42,594 nt of DNA from Endozoicomonas atrinae (GCF_001647025.1 NZ_LUKQ02000018.1:1-42594), one strand, 5' to 3'. Positions 24,607 through 33,099 are shown, numbered from the stretch's first letter. Numbers and translations: made by a program. The notes: generated from the letters alone by a model not told the origin.

Positions 24607-25621
24607 AGAGTCAATTGGTCATCGCATTGAGGCTCCATCTCATGGTTTGGTTCTGTTGATTGATGATGATCCAACCGTTGCTGAAGCGTTGCATTTGATG
24701 TTGGAAAATGAAGATGATCTCCGCATGCATTACTGCTCTGATGCAAGTACAGCGCTTGATGTTGCTGCGAAACTGAGACCAACGGTAATCTTGCTGGATA
24801 TGGTGATGCCGGATATTAGTGGCTTGATGTTGCTTCGTTACCTCAGGGTTGGTGAATTCAGCAGGTCTGTTCCAGTTATTGCACTATCGATGAAGGATGA
24901 TGCCAAGCTGAAAGCTGATGTATTTAACGCTGGTGGGAATGATTACCTGATTAAGCTGCCGGAGCCTGTTGAACTGCTGGCTAGAATACGATACCACTCA
25001 GATTGTTATATTCGGCTCTTACAGCGTAATGAGGCATTCAAAGCGCTGGATGTCAGCCAGCGTAAACTTGCAGAAAGTAATATCAAGCTTCAGCAGCTGG
25101 CCAGTATGGATGGACTGACAGGTATACCAAACCGAAGAACTTTCCAGGAGACAATCCAGACTGAATGGGAAAGAGTAACCGATAGTGGAAAGCCTCTGTC
25201 ACTGATTATGATGGATATAGATTGCTTCAAAAAGTGTAATGATCATTATGGGCATCAATATGGTGATGAAGTCCTGCGTAAGGTTGCTAAGGCTATGGAA
25301 AGCATTATAGAGCAGAAGTCAGATATGCTGGCCCGCTTTGGAGGTGAAGAGTTTATTGCTTTATTACCGGGCAAAGATGTTGATAGTGCCGCAAAATTTG
25401 GTGAAAAACTCCGCCAGGCCGTAGAGTCTCTTAAACTGGAAAACGTTGAGTCTGAAGTATGTGAGCAGGTTACTATTAGCCTGGGAGTGTCCAGTTGTGT
25501 ACCCAGTACTAAAAATGTATACCCGGAACAGCTGATTAAATGTGCTGATGAGGCATTATATGAAGCTAAAGTTAATGGGCGTAACCGAGTGGTTAAGTTC
25601 GGGGACTCCAGTATTTCTTAG
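24593..25621 (+). CDS. wspR: Receiver-GGDEF diguanylate cyclase WspR
   Basis: A 342-residue response regulator, close to WspR length (about 347). The receiver has LLIDDDPTVAE and D69 in VILLDMVMPDISG. A coiled-coil stalk (about 150-175) leads to a GGDEF domain with ASMDGLTGIPNRR and an active site GGEEF at 250-254. It makes c-di-GMP when phosphorylated by WspE. The inhibitory I-site, RxxD five residues before GGEEF, reads Q241-K-S-D244, so feedback inhibition is probably weak. GTG 24593 is preferred because GGGAGG lies about 8 bp upstream; a GTG at 24566 gives nine more residues. It overlaps the wspF end by 14 bp. Confidence 0.92.
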   Translation: MKTNEESIGHRIEAPSHGLVLLIDDDPTVAEALHLMLENEDDLRMHYCSDASTALDVAAKLRPTVILLDMVMPDISGLMLLRYLRVGEFSRSVPVIALSMKDDAKLKADVFNAGGNDYLIKLPEPVELLARIRYHSDCYIRLLQRNEAFKALDVSQRKLAESNIKLQQLASMDGLTGIPNRRTFQETIQTEWERVTDSGKPLSLIMMDIDCFKKCNDHYGHQYGDEVLRKVAKAMESIIEQKSDMLARFGGEEFIALLPGKDVDSAAKFGEKLRQAVESLKLENVESEVCEQVTISLGVSSCVPSTKNVYPEQLIKCADEALYEAKVNGRNRVVKFGDSSIS

Positions 25622-25632
25622 GGCTTTTGGTT

Positions 25633-26214
25633 ATGAGTGAACCTCAAAAATCAGGTCAGCGGAGCTATTATCATCGAGCATTGCTGGTAGTGAATGAGCA
25701 GGCTGCTGGTGAACAGTTGAAAAAACTATTAACTTCTAAAGGTTATATGTGTGAAATTACTCTTTCATGGGCAGGTGCCTGTGAAAAGATTGCTAAAGAG
25801 TTAATAGATTTGATTGTTTGTGATTATCGGCTAAAAGAAAAAAATGGAATCGAGCTGATTTCTAAGACTTCAAAAATTAAAAAAAACAGTGCTGTGATTC
25901 AAGGCTTGGTTCTTTGTAATTTTAGTGATCTTAATCTGGTACTTCAAGAAACTCAGCACTTATCCAATGCTCACTATTTGACTCGACCTTTCAAGGATAG
26001 CGCGCTGTTGGCCATAGCTGATCAACTTGTTAAAAGTGGTAAAGGTCTAAAGGACAAGACAGTGATTAACAGTGCTGAGAAAAACTACTCGCTGGACCAT
26101 AAAATATACAAGAACAGCGCAATGAACGACCTGGAGTGTGATTTTCCCGGGATAACCCTGGGTTGTTGGGATGATCTGGTCGACAAAGTAAAGTGGCAGT
26201 GGAAAATAAAATAA
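25633..26214 (+). CDS. Small receiver-domain protein at the end of the Wsp operon
   Basis: A 193-residue protein. Residues about 15-135 form a receiver-like fold with D64 in LIVCDYRLKEKNG and a KP-like RPFKDS, but the first acidic pair is missing (LLVVNEQAAG), so phosphorylation is doubtful. The C-terminal 60 residues are lysine-rich, with no known output domain, and end DLVDKVKWQWKIK. It begins 12 bp after wspR and is probably cotranscribed. It has no counterpart in the Pseudomonas wsp operon. ATG 25633 is preferred over TTG 25627. Confidence 0.75.
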   Translation: MSEPQKSGQRSYYHRALLVVNEQAAGEQLKKLLTSKGYMCEITLSWAGACEKIAKELIDLIVCDYRLKEKNGIELISKTSKIKKNSAVIQGLVLCNFSDLNLVLQETQHLSNAHYLTRPFKDSALLAIADQLVKSGKGLKDKTVINSAEKNYSLDHKIYKNSAMNDLECDFPGITLGCWDDLVDKVKWQWKIK

Positions 26215-26262
26215 AAGCCTTGCACGTCTATAAGCTTTGGGTATTCTGGATCTGAAATTAAA

Positions 26263-26287
26263 GGTTTTTTCACCTTTTGTTTTATCA
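26263..26287 (+). terminator. Weak AT-rich stem-loop after the Wsp operon
   Basis: AAAGG-TTTTTTCA-CCTTT followed by TGTTTTAT lies about 50 bp after the last operon gene. The stem is only five pairs, so the call is tentative, but the position fits an operon end. Confidence 0.3.
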
Positions 26288-26419
26288 CGTACACTATAGT
26301 GTAAGCTTTTTAAGAGTATGCATGGATGCCCCTGTCACTGTTGATTTTCTAATATTTATCTGTTTTTAGGGAAAGTGCATTGCTGTATTGCGGAAATACT
26401 AAAGCCAGCTCTAATACCC

Positions 26420-26623
26420 TCAGTGCCAGAAGTGCAAGATCAATGTCAATATAATCGCGATTCCAACTAATAGAACTATAGATTTTATTATCTGATCATT
26501 GTTTTGTTTTGGAGGCTTATTATTAGTAGATGGACGTGTATTTTGTAGTAAGCATGGAATAAGGTTTGACATAACCAGAAAGCAAGTCAAGAGCAGGGCT
26601 GATACAACAACAGTTTTTATCAT
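26420..26623 (-). CDS. Small two-helix membrane protein (hypothetical)
   Basis: A 67-residue frame with two hydrophobic stretches, about 4-26 (VVVSALLLTCFLVMSNLIPC) and 45-64 (IIKSIVLLVGIAIILTLILH), joined by a polar, proline- and asparagine-rich loop. ATG is preceded by GGAG about 10 bp upstream on the minus strand. The first segment could also be a signal peptide. No family is recognised. It sits alone, opposite in direction to the Wsp operon and the glutathione transferase gene. Confidence 0.5.
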   Translation of the reverse strand: MIKTVVVSALLLTCFLVMSNLIPCLLQNTRPSTNNKPPKQNNDQIIKSIVLLVGIAIILTLILHFWH

Positions 26624-26984
26624 TGTTTGAATACTCCAGTTATTTATTTTGAACTTAAGAGCTAAAATCTACAAACAGTGAATTCGATGTATGGAATAGA
26701 TAGATGACTCCAGGCTTTTTATCCAGAGTATGTGGCTTACTGGCAATAGAATATTATGGATGCTTGCTGTCTCCTGGCTATATAAATACCGACATTCAAT
26801 AAATTTGTGGTGTACAAGGGATTGTGTTTTTCATCACAGCCATAGCCATCTTTTTCCTCAAGGCATGTAAACTATTCATTTTGTTTTTTAATTTCTGAGT
26901 TTGTTGATGGAATGCTCTTACCTTTGTCTGGGAATTGCCTTATGGTGGACAGTTTGTGACTTAAAATTGGTTAAGGAGTTGTCC
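26624..26984. other. Intergenic region with no recognised gene
   Basis: A 361-bp AT-rich stretch upstream of the glutathione transferase gene. An upstream in-frame TTG at 26901 gives a longer reading but lacks a ribosome site. No RNA gene, repeat or clear promoter was seen apart from the AAGGAG ribosome site at 26973-26978. Confidence 0.5.
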
Positions 26985-27857
26985 ATGGCAGATGCATCCT
27001 ATGTTCCTCCCAGGGTGTGGGTCTGGGAAAGTGAAAATGGTGGCCAGTTTGGTGGCATTAACCGACCAACGGCCGGTGCCCGTTTTGATAAGCCGCTTCC
27101 TGTTGGTAAGCATCCGTTCCAACTTTATTCATTGGCAACGCCTAATGGTGTGAAAGTTACCATACTGTTTGAGGAGTTATTGGAGCAGGGGATTAAGGAA
27201 GCAGAGTATGACGCTTTTCTAATTGAGATAATGGAAGGGGGACAGTTTGGTTCGGGCTTTGTTGAAATAAACCCTAACTCTAAGATTCCTGCTATGGTGG
27301 ATCGAAGCAATGGAGCTGAGATACCTGTGTTTGAATCAGGAGCCATTCTTCTGTACCTGGCTGAGAAATTTAATGCTTTTATACCAGCGGATCTAGCCAT
27401 GCGGGCGCAGTGTCTCTCATGGCTGTTCTGGCAGATAGGCAGTGGCCCATTTCTGGGGGGTGGGTTTGGTCACTTCTATGCTTATGCCCCAGAAAAATAT
27501 CAGTACTCAATTGACCGTTTTGCCATGGAGGTCAAGCGTCAGCTGGATGTGTTAAACCAACACTTGGAAAACAATACCTATATCTGTGGCGATGATTATA
27601 CCATTGCGGATATGGCTATCTGGCCATGGTATGGTGCCTTGGTTGATGGAAAACTGTATGAAGCTGCTGAGTTTCTTCAGGTGGAGAGCTATCTATATGT
27701 TGTTCGCTGGGCCAGACAGATTGGGCAGCGAAAGGCCGTTCAGCGTGGGAAAATGGTCAACCGCACGTGGGGTGAACTGTCTGAGCAGTTAAGAAACCGG
27801 CATGATGCCTCTGATTTTGAATTAAGAACTCAGGATAAACTGGAAGCTTCAGAATAA
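26985..27857 (+). CDS. yghU: YghU-type glutathione transferase / disulfide-bond oxidoreductase
   Basis: A cytoplasmic protein of 290 residues in the YghU/Ure2p-like glutathione transferase group. The N-terminal extension (YVPPRVWVWESENGGQFGGINRPTAGA) is typical of YghU. The thioredoxin-like domain has QLYSLATPNGVKVTILFEEL, VEINPNSKIPAMVDRS and FESGAILLYLAEKF, and the helical domain has WLFWQIGSGPFLGG, YAPEKYQYSIDRFAMEVKRQLDVL and YTIADMAIWPWYG. The family uses two glutathiones to reduce disulfides. ATG 26985 has AAGGAG 6 bp upstream and gives the family's N-terminus; the longer reading from TTG 26901 is rejected. It looks monocistronic, with a terminator just downstream. Confidence 0.92.
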   Translation: MADASYVPPRVWVWESENGGQFGGINRPTAGARFDKPLPVGKHPFQLYSLATPNGVKVTILFEELLEQGIKEAEYDAFLIEIMEGGQFGSGFVEINPNSKIPAMVDRSNGAEIPVFESGAILLYLAEKFNAFIPADLAMRAQCLSWLFWQIGSGPFLGGGFGHFYAYAPEKYQYSIDRFAMEVKRQLDVLNQHLENNTYICGDDYTIADMAIWPWYGALVDGKLYEAAEFLQVESYLYVVRWARQIGQRKAVQRGKMVNRTWGELSEQLRNRHDASDFELRTQDKLEASE

Positions 27858-27880
27858 ATGAATCTGTATTAATGACTTCG

Positions 27881-27916
27881 CACAAAAAGAATGGTGTTGA
27901 AACTGTTCTTTTTGTG
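27881..27916. terminator. Stem-loop terminator after yghU
   Basis: Perfect 11-bp inverted repeat CACAAAAAGAA (27881-27891) and TTCTTTTTGTG (27906-27916), with a 14-bp loop, starts 23 bp after the yghU stop. A-rich and T-rich arms on both strands suit bidirectional termination, which would also serve the convergent reading frame at 28065. Confidence 0.65.
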
Positions 27917-28064
27917 TATCTTCATTAATCACCAAATATAAAGATTAGCAGTGTTTATATGCTTGCTGAATAGTCCTGTAGTGATTTCTGATAATGTATA
28001 CTCTAATGTGGTTTATATTGGAAAGACTATTTATTCTGATTAGGGGGATAGCTTAAGGTAGACT

Positions 28065-28652
28065 TTATTCTGAAGAGACTATTTCATTGAGTGCACTTTG
28101 ATCGTCAAGTAATACATAGTCATTGTTGTTTTGTTTACAGCGAAAGTAGATCGCACTACATATTACTATCGTTTCGATTACAAGCGCTTCGATTACAAGC
28201 GCTGATGCAGGTGTTAGAAAATTAAAGGCAGTGAGCTCAACATTCTGAATCAGAGATTGAACAAGTAGCATGCCAAGTACACATGAACGACCTGCAAAAT
28301 CGATTATAAGCCAGGTATTACTGGGGACATTCGGCACTTCTCCTCGTTGCAAGTATGCTTTCCAGTCTTTATACGGTTGTACGAATGATGCTCCTGCCGC
28401 TGTGGGCATTGCACCTACTGAAAGCGTATCAACGACAGCGTTACTCCATTGAGGCGGATTATTCTTTAATGCATGTATGGGGAGATTTGTAGCTATCGCT
28501 ATCTGGCCTGTGGTGGGAGTGGGCAGGCCGCCGACATGATTCAGATTGTTGGCAGTGCTGGAAATAATAGAACGCACTTGTCGAGGAGCCAGAATATCCA
28601 TGGTTCGGCTATGAAGGTGTTTACCAATCTCTATACCAGCCCCCTGCACCAA
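28065..28652 (-). pseudogene. Membrane-protein remnant with apparent frameshifts
   Basis: The longest frame is 195 codons from a TTG at 28652, preceded at once by an in-frame TGA. Its C-terminal part has two likely membrane helices (TWLIIDFAGRSCVLGMLLVQSL and an ALVIEALVIETIVICSAIYF-like segment) and a polar tail ending NEIVSSE. Upstream sequence continues in another frame: dropping one G from the run near 28640-28644 joins SAIGLSVSSAMIGAG to AGIEIGKHL. A further shift near 28735 joins a segment starting MEGITVPLPRG. A longer protein therefore seems to have been split, by decay or by sequencing error. The family is not recognised. Confidence 0.45.
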
Positions 28653-29190
28653 TCATTGCCGAAGATACTGATAGTCCAATGGCGGACTTCAACGGGTAGT
28701 CGGAGATCAACCGTGCAAAGTAATTTAAGTAGCTCCTCTAGGAAGGGGTACTGTTATGCCCTCCATTGTCCTAGAGATCCTGAATTGGATTTTCAGCAGC
28801 AGAGTTAAAGCTTTTTACTAACATGCATCACCAGAGTTTGACGTTAAAGTATAAGTGTAATTGATAATGATTGATATTAAGGGTTGAGGGGCGTTATAGG
28901 TCAATATTTTGATAAGCCCATTTCGGTTGGGGAAATCTGTAGATCAGAAATCCATATCAAAAATCTGATTTATTCATAAGTTGATGTTAATGGTATTCTG
29001 TCGTCAGGATTAAGCGAGTTAATGAGCAGGATTTGAGATAGATCTTCAGGAATGTTTTGTTTTTACGCAAGGAATCTCAATCTGATCTTTAATCTCACAG
29101 CGATCCTATAGGCGTTGGTAAATGACCTATTCTTCACAGACCGTAAACGACCCAGAAAGAATAATTTCTTAATTTTATGGTTGTGTTGTT
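28653..29190. other. Region with out-of-frame 5' remnant and then no gene
   Basis: About 28653-28790 on the minus strand holds the likely frameshifted 5' part of the preceding remnant. From about 28800 to 29190 the sequence is AT-rich with no credible reading frame, RNA gene or long repeat. The promoter of the downstream secreted-protein gene should lie here, but no clear -35/-10 pair was found. Confidence 0.4.
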
Positions 29191-29841
29191 ATGAAACTAT
29201 ACATGTTTATTATCCTTTTACTTCCACCGCTTGTCTTTGGTGAACCGATTGGTTTTGAACGGTTTAATCCTCCGCCATACCCTGATGTTCCAGCCCACCC
29301 TCATCCAGAGAGACCATTATACCCATCTTCGCATGATTACTCATATCGTGGTTATAGAGCTGAACCTCCGGCTTATACACAGCCGATGTATTCTGACTCG
29401 TCATCCATTACTGCCTGTCAAATACCAGCCGGAACCTATCGCTTTGATGCGTACAGTATTTCGAAAACTGAAAAGTTATGGCTGTCTAAACTGGTACTTT
29501 ATCTTCATGTCAGTAACGCTGGCATGATGGTGATGAGACTCAAGCTCAAGCCAAGGGCGGGTCGTGAAGAGCAGTATGTAGTGATCCCTTATAGTAGTAA
29601 TGCAGATCTGGTGAACGTTTGCAGTGGGGCTAATTTTAGCTTTTTCTTTAAAGGGATTAATGTGTACGGGAAAACCTTGACCGGGAATCTTGCCGGGCAT
29701 CTGATCAGGGATGGCAGTAAAAACAATTACCATATCACTGCTGATGGTTGGATGGAGCGTTACGATACGTCATACAATTCAAAAGTGACCATTAACCTGA
29801 CAGGGCAGCAGTTTGACTTTGTCTACCCATATATTAAATAA
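29191..29841 (+). CDS. Secreted protein with a Pro/Tyr-rich N-terminal region (hypothetical)
   Basis: The 216-residue precursor has a short signal peptide (MKLYMFIILLLPPLVFG|EP). A region rich in proline, tyrosine and histidine follows (about 20-65; NPPPYPDVPAHPHPERP), then a probable beta-rich domain with two cysteines (ITACQIPAGTYRFD and VNVCSGANFSF) that could form a disulfide. The likely location is the periplasm or outside the cell. No family is recognised. The gene stands alone and converges on the DUF2237 gene. Confidence 0.7.
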   Translation: MKLYMFIILLLPPLVFGEPIGFERFNPPPYPDVPAHPHPERPLYPSSHDYSYRGYRAEPPAYTQPMYSDSSSITACQIPAGTYRFDAYSISKTEKLWLSKLVLYLHVSNAGMMVMRLKLKPRAGREEQYVVIPYSSNADLVNVCSGANFSFFFKGINVYGKTLTGNLAGHLIRDGSKNNYHITADGWMERYDTSYNSKVTINLTGQQFDFVYPYIK

Positions 29842-29888
29842 GAGAACCGGTAGAAGAGGCGTTTTCTCGGAACATGGCAAAATATGAG

Positions 29889-29906
29889 CAGCGCCTTCAG
29901 GCGCTG
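29889..29906. terminator. GC-rich hairpin between convergent genes
   Basis: CAGCGCC-TTCA-GGCGCTG is a perfect 7-bp stem with a tetraloop, 47 bp after the secreted-protein stop and just past the DUF2237 stop. T-runs on either side are weak, so it may be a terminator or an mRNA-end stabiliser. Confidence 0.45.
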
Positions 29907-29916
29907 AGCAACGTAT

Positions 29917-30294
29917 TTATTGAACCGCGAACTTCTGCAGTACTGCCAGGGGAATAATGTTCAGTGTTTCATGGTGCGTCGCTTCTAAAAATACAGGTGG
30001 GGCAACATGGGCTTCAAATGCCTCGTTCCAGCGAGCGGCGCAGATGCACCACCGGTCGCCCTCTTTTAATCCGGGGAAATCCCATTCGGGTTTTGGTGTG
30101 GTCAGATCATTGCCTTTTGATAATGAAAACTCCAGGAAGTCGGCCGTCATTAATGCGCAAACGGTATGCCTGCCAATATCCTGCTCAACCGTATGACAAA
30201 ATCCATCTCGAAAAAAGCCGGTTGCTGTTTGCAGGCAACATGGTTTTAATGGCTTGCCAAAGACATTTTTCTGTGTGGATTCCGGCGTGTTCAT
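29917..30294 (-). CDS. DUF2237 family protein
   Basis: A 125-residue soluble protein matching DUF2237 along its length: FGKPLKPCCLQTATGFFRDGFC, DIGRHTVCALMTADFLEFS, GNDLTTPKPEWDFPGLKEGDRWCICAARW and APPVFLEATHHETL. Conserved cysteines and the DRWC-CAARW motif are present. The function of the family is unknown. It is transcribed in the same direction as betT upstream but is separated from it by a hairpin. Confidence 0.9.
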   Translation of the reverse strand: MNTPESTQKNVFGKPLKPCCLQTATGFFRDGFCHTVEQDIGRHTVCALMTADFLEFSLSKGNDLTTPKPEWDFPGLKEGDRWCICAARWNEAFEAHVAPPVFLEATHHETLNIIPLAVLQKFAVQ

Positions 30295-30329
30295 AGCAAT
30301 GAAATTAGGTTTTGACTTTCACCACCCTG

Positions 30330-30367
30330 CTTCAACAGCTCGTTATACGTAATAAGAGCTGCTGAAG
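30330..30367 (-). terminator. Long stem-loop downstream of the BCCT transporter gene
   Basis: CTTCAACAGCTC (30330-30341) pairs with GAGCTGCTGAAG (30356-30367) with one mismatch, and part of the loop can also pair. It lies 30 bp past the transporter stop. There is no clear T-run after it, so it may be a weak terminator or an RNA-stabilising hairpin. Confidence 0.4.
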
Positions 30368-30397
30368 GATGAGGCGATGAGCTCTGCCTGGTTAGCC

Positions 30398-32374
30398 TTA
30401 TCGAACCATGTGAAGAAAATGCATGTGCTTTTCATACTGATCGATAATATCACCAATCACCTGATCACTGGTCCAACCCATAATATCGTAACCTTGGCCG
30501 CCTTCCCTGAGGAAAACCTCTGCACGGAAGTATTTGCGTTCTTCTTCATCTTCTTCGTCCAGCATAAAGCTGGGTTGAAGGTAAGAGCGGGGGGTTACTT
30601 TGTAGAAAAAGTCCACTTCATCGCCGTGGAGTACGACCAGGCTGGGTATCTGCTTTTCAGTATCCAGTTGTATCGTGCTCTCTACGCCCTGTTTACTGAG
30701 CTCTGATGCGACGGACTCCATGGCGGGGAGTACAACATCCTGTATAAACCGACTGACATGGGAACGTCGAGGGTAACTGACCATAGTAGCTAATCGGTTC
30801 TGCCAGGGAATCGGCTTATGACCCACTTTGGGAGTCAGTGTTGTTTTCTCCAGACTCGCTCTTTTAGCGGCATCAACAGCAAGCGCTTTCAGTAAGCCAT
30901 AAGCTGAAACCAGAAGTACGATGGAAAAAGGCAGGGCAGAGGCTATGGTCACTGTTTGTAATGCCTGAAGGCCACCTGCCAATAATAGTACCATGGCTAC
31001 AACACCAATCAGGCTGGACCAGAAAACCCGCTGCCAGATAGGGGTTTTACTGTTGCCTCCTGAGGCAAGCATGTCGACTACCATCGCGCTGGAGTCAGAG
31101 GAGGTCACAAAAAAGATAACCACCATGGCAATTGCGATCATCGACAACACATTTGAGAACGGGAAATATTCCAGAAACTTAAATAGAGCGACAGGTACAT
31201 CGGTTTCTACAGCCTGTCCCAAACCGGCCATCCCCTGATTCATAATCATATCGATAGCGGTATTACCAAAAGCGGTCATCCAGATCAGTGTCAGACCCGT
31301 TGGAACGAACAGAACTCCGGTAACAAATTCACGGATGGTTCTGCCCCTGGAAATGCGAGCGATAAACATACCGACAAAAGGAGACCAGGAGAGCCACCAG
31401 GCCCAATAGAATAACGTCCAGCCACCAAGCCACTCCGTAGGTTCATAGGCGTAGAGGTTGAATGTCTTACCGACGATGTCTGACAGGTAACCACCAGTAT
31501 TTTGAACGAACATCTGTAACAGCAGAACGGTTGGTCCGAGTAATACCACCATCACTAATAGCATCAATGCCAGAAGTAAATTGGCTTCTGACAAGCGCCG
31601 GATGCCCTTATCCAGTCCAGTCGCTACCGAGATTGTAGCCAGTGCGGTAATAACAACAATCAGAATGACCTGTGCCTGAGTGCTGATTTCAAGACCAAAG
31701 AGGTAGTTCAGGCCAGAGTTTACCTGTAAAACTCCATAGCCCAGAGCTGTTGCGACACCAAAGATTGTGCCTAATATGGCAAACACATCAATGGTATGGC
31801 CAGGGATACCATGAATGCGATCACCAATAATGGGGTAAAGGGCAGAGCGGAGAGTGAGTGGTAAATTATGCCGGTAACCAAAGAAGGCAAGAATCAGGGC
31901 TACGATTGCATATATTGCCCAGGCATGAAGACCCCAGTGAAAAAAGGTGAGCTTCATGGCTTCTTTGGCTGCTTCCACAGTACCCGGCTCACCCAGTGGA
32001 GGTGAAAGGAAGTGCATCACCGGTTCGGCTACACCAAAAAACATCAGGCCAATACCCATACCGGCGGAAAAAAGCATGGCAAACCATGAGCCAAAGCTGA
32101 ATGAAGGTTCTGCATGGTCCGGGCCGAGCTTTATATCGCCATATCGGGACAGGCCCAGAAAGGCTACGCATAGGAGAATCAGGGCGACTGCCATGACATA
32201 AAACCAGCTGGCGTTGGTCATAATGCTGGATTGCAGGTGAGTAAAGCGGCTATTGGCATCTTCAGGGAAAAAAACCGTATAGCCCACCAATATAAGTATT
32301 AAAATGGCTGAACCAAAGAATACGGGGGGATTGATCGTTTGCCTGGAAGGCATCGAGTTTTCCGGTTGGGACAT
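30398..32374 (-). CDS. betT: BetT-like BCCT-family choline/betaine transporter
   Basis: A 658-residue inner-membrane symporter of the betaine-carnitine-choline family with about 12 membrane helices. The family motifs are clear: SAGMGIGLMFFGVAEP, HWGLHAWAIYAI and the tryptophan-rich WTLFYWAWWLSWSPFVGMF followed by ARISRGRTIREF, and FFVTSSDSSAMVVDML. A cytoplasmic tail of about 160 residues (after about 500) is long, as in BetT-type carriers where the tail helps osmotic regulation. It is divergent from a MarR-type gene and lies near proXWV, so osmoprotectant uptake is its likely job. The exact substrate (choline or glycine betaine) is not certain. Confidence 0.9.
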   Translation of the reverse strand: MSQPENSMPSRQTINPPVFFGSAILILILVGYTVFFPEDANSRFTHLQSSIMTNASWFYVMAVALILLCVAFLGLSRYGDIKLGPDHAEPSFSFGSWFAMLFSAGMGIGLMFFGVAEPVMHFLSPPLGEPGTVEAAKEAMKLTFFHWGLHAWAIYAIVALILAFFGYRHNLPLTLRSALYPIIGDRIHGIPGHTIDVFAILGTIFGVATALGYGVLQVNSGLNYLFGLEISTQAQVILIVVITALATISVATGLDKGIRRLSEANLLLALMLLVMVVLLGPTVLLLQMFVQNTGGYLSDIVGKTFNLYAYEPTEWLGGWTLFYWAWWLSWSPFVGMFIARISRGRTIREFVTGVLFVPTGLTLIWMTAFGNTAIDMIMNQGMAGLGQAVETDVPVALFKFLEYFPFSNVLSMIAIAMVVIFFVTSSDSSAMVVDMLASGGNSKTPIWQRVFWSSLIGVVAMVLLLAGGLQALQTVTIASALPFSIVLLVSAYGLLKALAVDAAKRASLEKTTLTPKVGHKPIPWQNRLATMVSYPRRSHVSRFIQDVVLPAMESVASELSKQGVESTIQLDTEKQIPSLVVLHGDEVDFFYKVTPRSYLQPSFMLDEEDEEERKYFRAEVFLREGGQGYDIMGWTSDQVIGDIIDQYEKHMHFLHMVR

Positions 32375-32531
32375 GTTTTAGGCTCTTGCTGAGTGGTCAA
32401 AATCAATTTGATCGTTTGGGTTTGGGACTATGTGCAAGAAGCCCATCAACGCTCTGAGGGGAGTAACATGAAGAGGATCCTGTTTACAGCTTCATTTAGG
32501 AGTCTAGGCGAAATATATTACAGCTCAAACT

Positions 32532-32545
32532 ATTTGATATCAAAT
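32532..32545. promoter_or_regulatory. Perfect 14-bp palindrome, candidate MarR-type operator
   Basis: ATTTGATATCAAAT is a perfect palindrome in the 245-bp divergent gap between betT and the MarR-type gene, 75 bp before the regulator start. MarR proteins bind such AT-rich palindromes as dimers and often repress divergent genes. A looser repeat (TGCTATTT...AAATAAGCA, 32557-32583) lies beside it. Confidence 0.5.
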
Positions 32546-32619
32546 TGTGTTTGTTTTGCTATTTATTTTGTGGCAAATAAGCACGCTTGTTTTCTGAAAC
32601 TCTTTGTTGAGTAGGTTGT

Positions 32620-33099
32620 ATGACTGAAACATGTTATTGGACTGACGTACTTATTTCTCTACGACGGATCATACGGGCAACGGATCTTCACTCAAAGCGC
32701 ATGATCAAGGCCTGTGGCCTGACTACGCCGCAAATCATGGTGTTAAAGGCCATTAACGATCTGGGTGACGTAACGGTTAAACGGATCTCCCAGGATGTAT
32801 CGCTAAGTCAGGCCACAGTTACCACCATTCTGAACCGGCTGGAAGAGCGGCAGTATCTTGAGAGAGTTCGAAGTGCCAGTGACAAACGAATTGTTAACGC
32901 GCGATTGACTGAACTTGGTCGTTCTGTACTGGCAACAGCACCGGCTCTTCTGCATGAAAAGTTTATTGAACGTTTTGAGGCTCTTGAGCCCTGGGAGAAA
33001 ACGCAGGTGCTGTCTTCTCTGCAAAGGGTTGCAGCCATGATGGATGCTGAGTCTATCGATGCTGCTCCGCTTCTGGATATTGGTGGTACAGAGCCTTAA
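32620..33099 (+). CDS. MarR-family regulator, EctR/CosR-like by context
   Basis: A 159-residue DNA-binding protein with the winged-helix pattern of MarR: helices in LTTPQIMVLKAIND and VTVKRISQDVSLSQATVTTILNRLEE, and the wing YLERVRSASDKRIVNARLTELG containing the D-x-R motif. It is divergent from the BCCT gene and upstream of proXWV. MarR regulators of this sort (EctR, CosR) control compatible-solute genes in halophiles and vibrios, so this one probably controls its neighbours. The assignment rests on context plus family, not on close recognition. Confidence 0.85.
   Translation: MTETCYWTDVLISLRRIIRATDLHSKRMIKACGLTTPQIMVLKAINDLGDVTVKRISQDVSLSQATVTTILNRLEERQYLERVRSASDKRIVNARLTELGRSVLATAPALLHEKFIERFEALEPWEKTQVLSSLQRVAAMMDAESIDAAPLLDIGGTEP

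Noticed and set aside
28473-28808. 111-codon plus-strand frame opposite the membrane-protein remnant
   Set aside because: Its composition looks like a shadow of the minus-strand coding sequence.
28863-28881. Fur-box-like GATAATGATTGATATT
   Set aside because: Only the first half matches the Fur consensus, and no iron-related gene is nearby.
29957-30296. Plus-strand frames across the DUF2237 gene
   Set aside because: They are antisense shadows of a well-recognised family protein.
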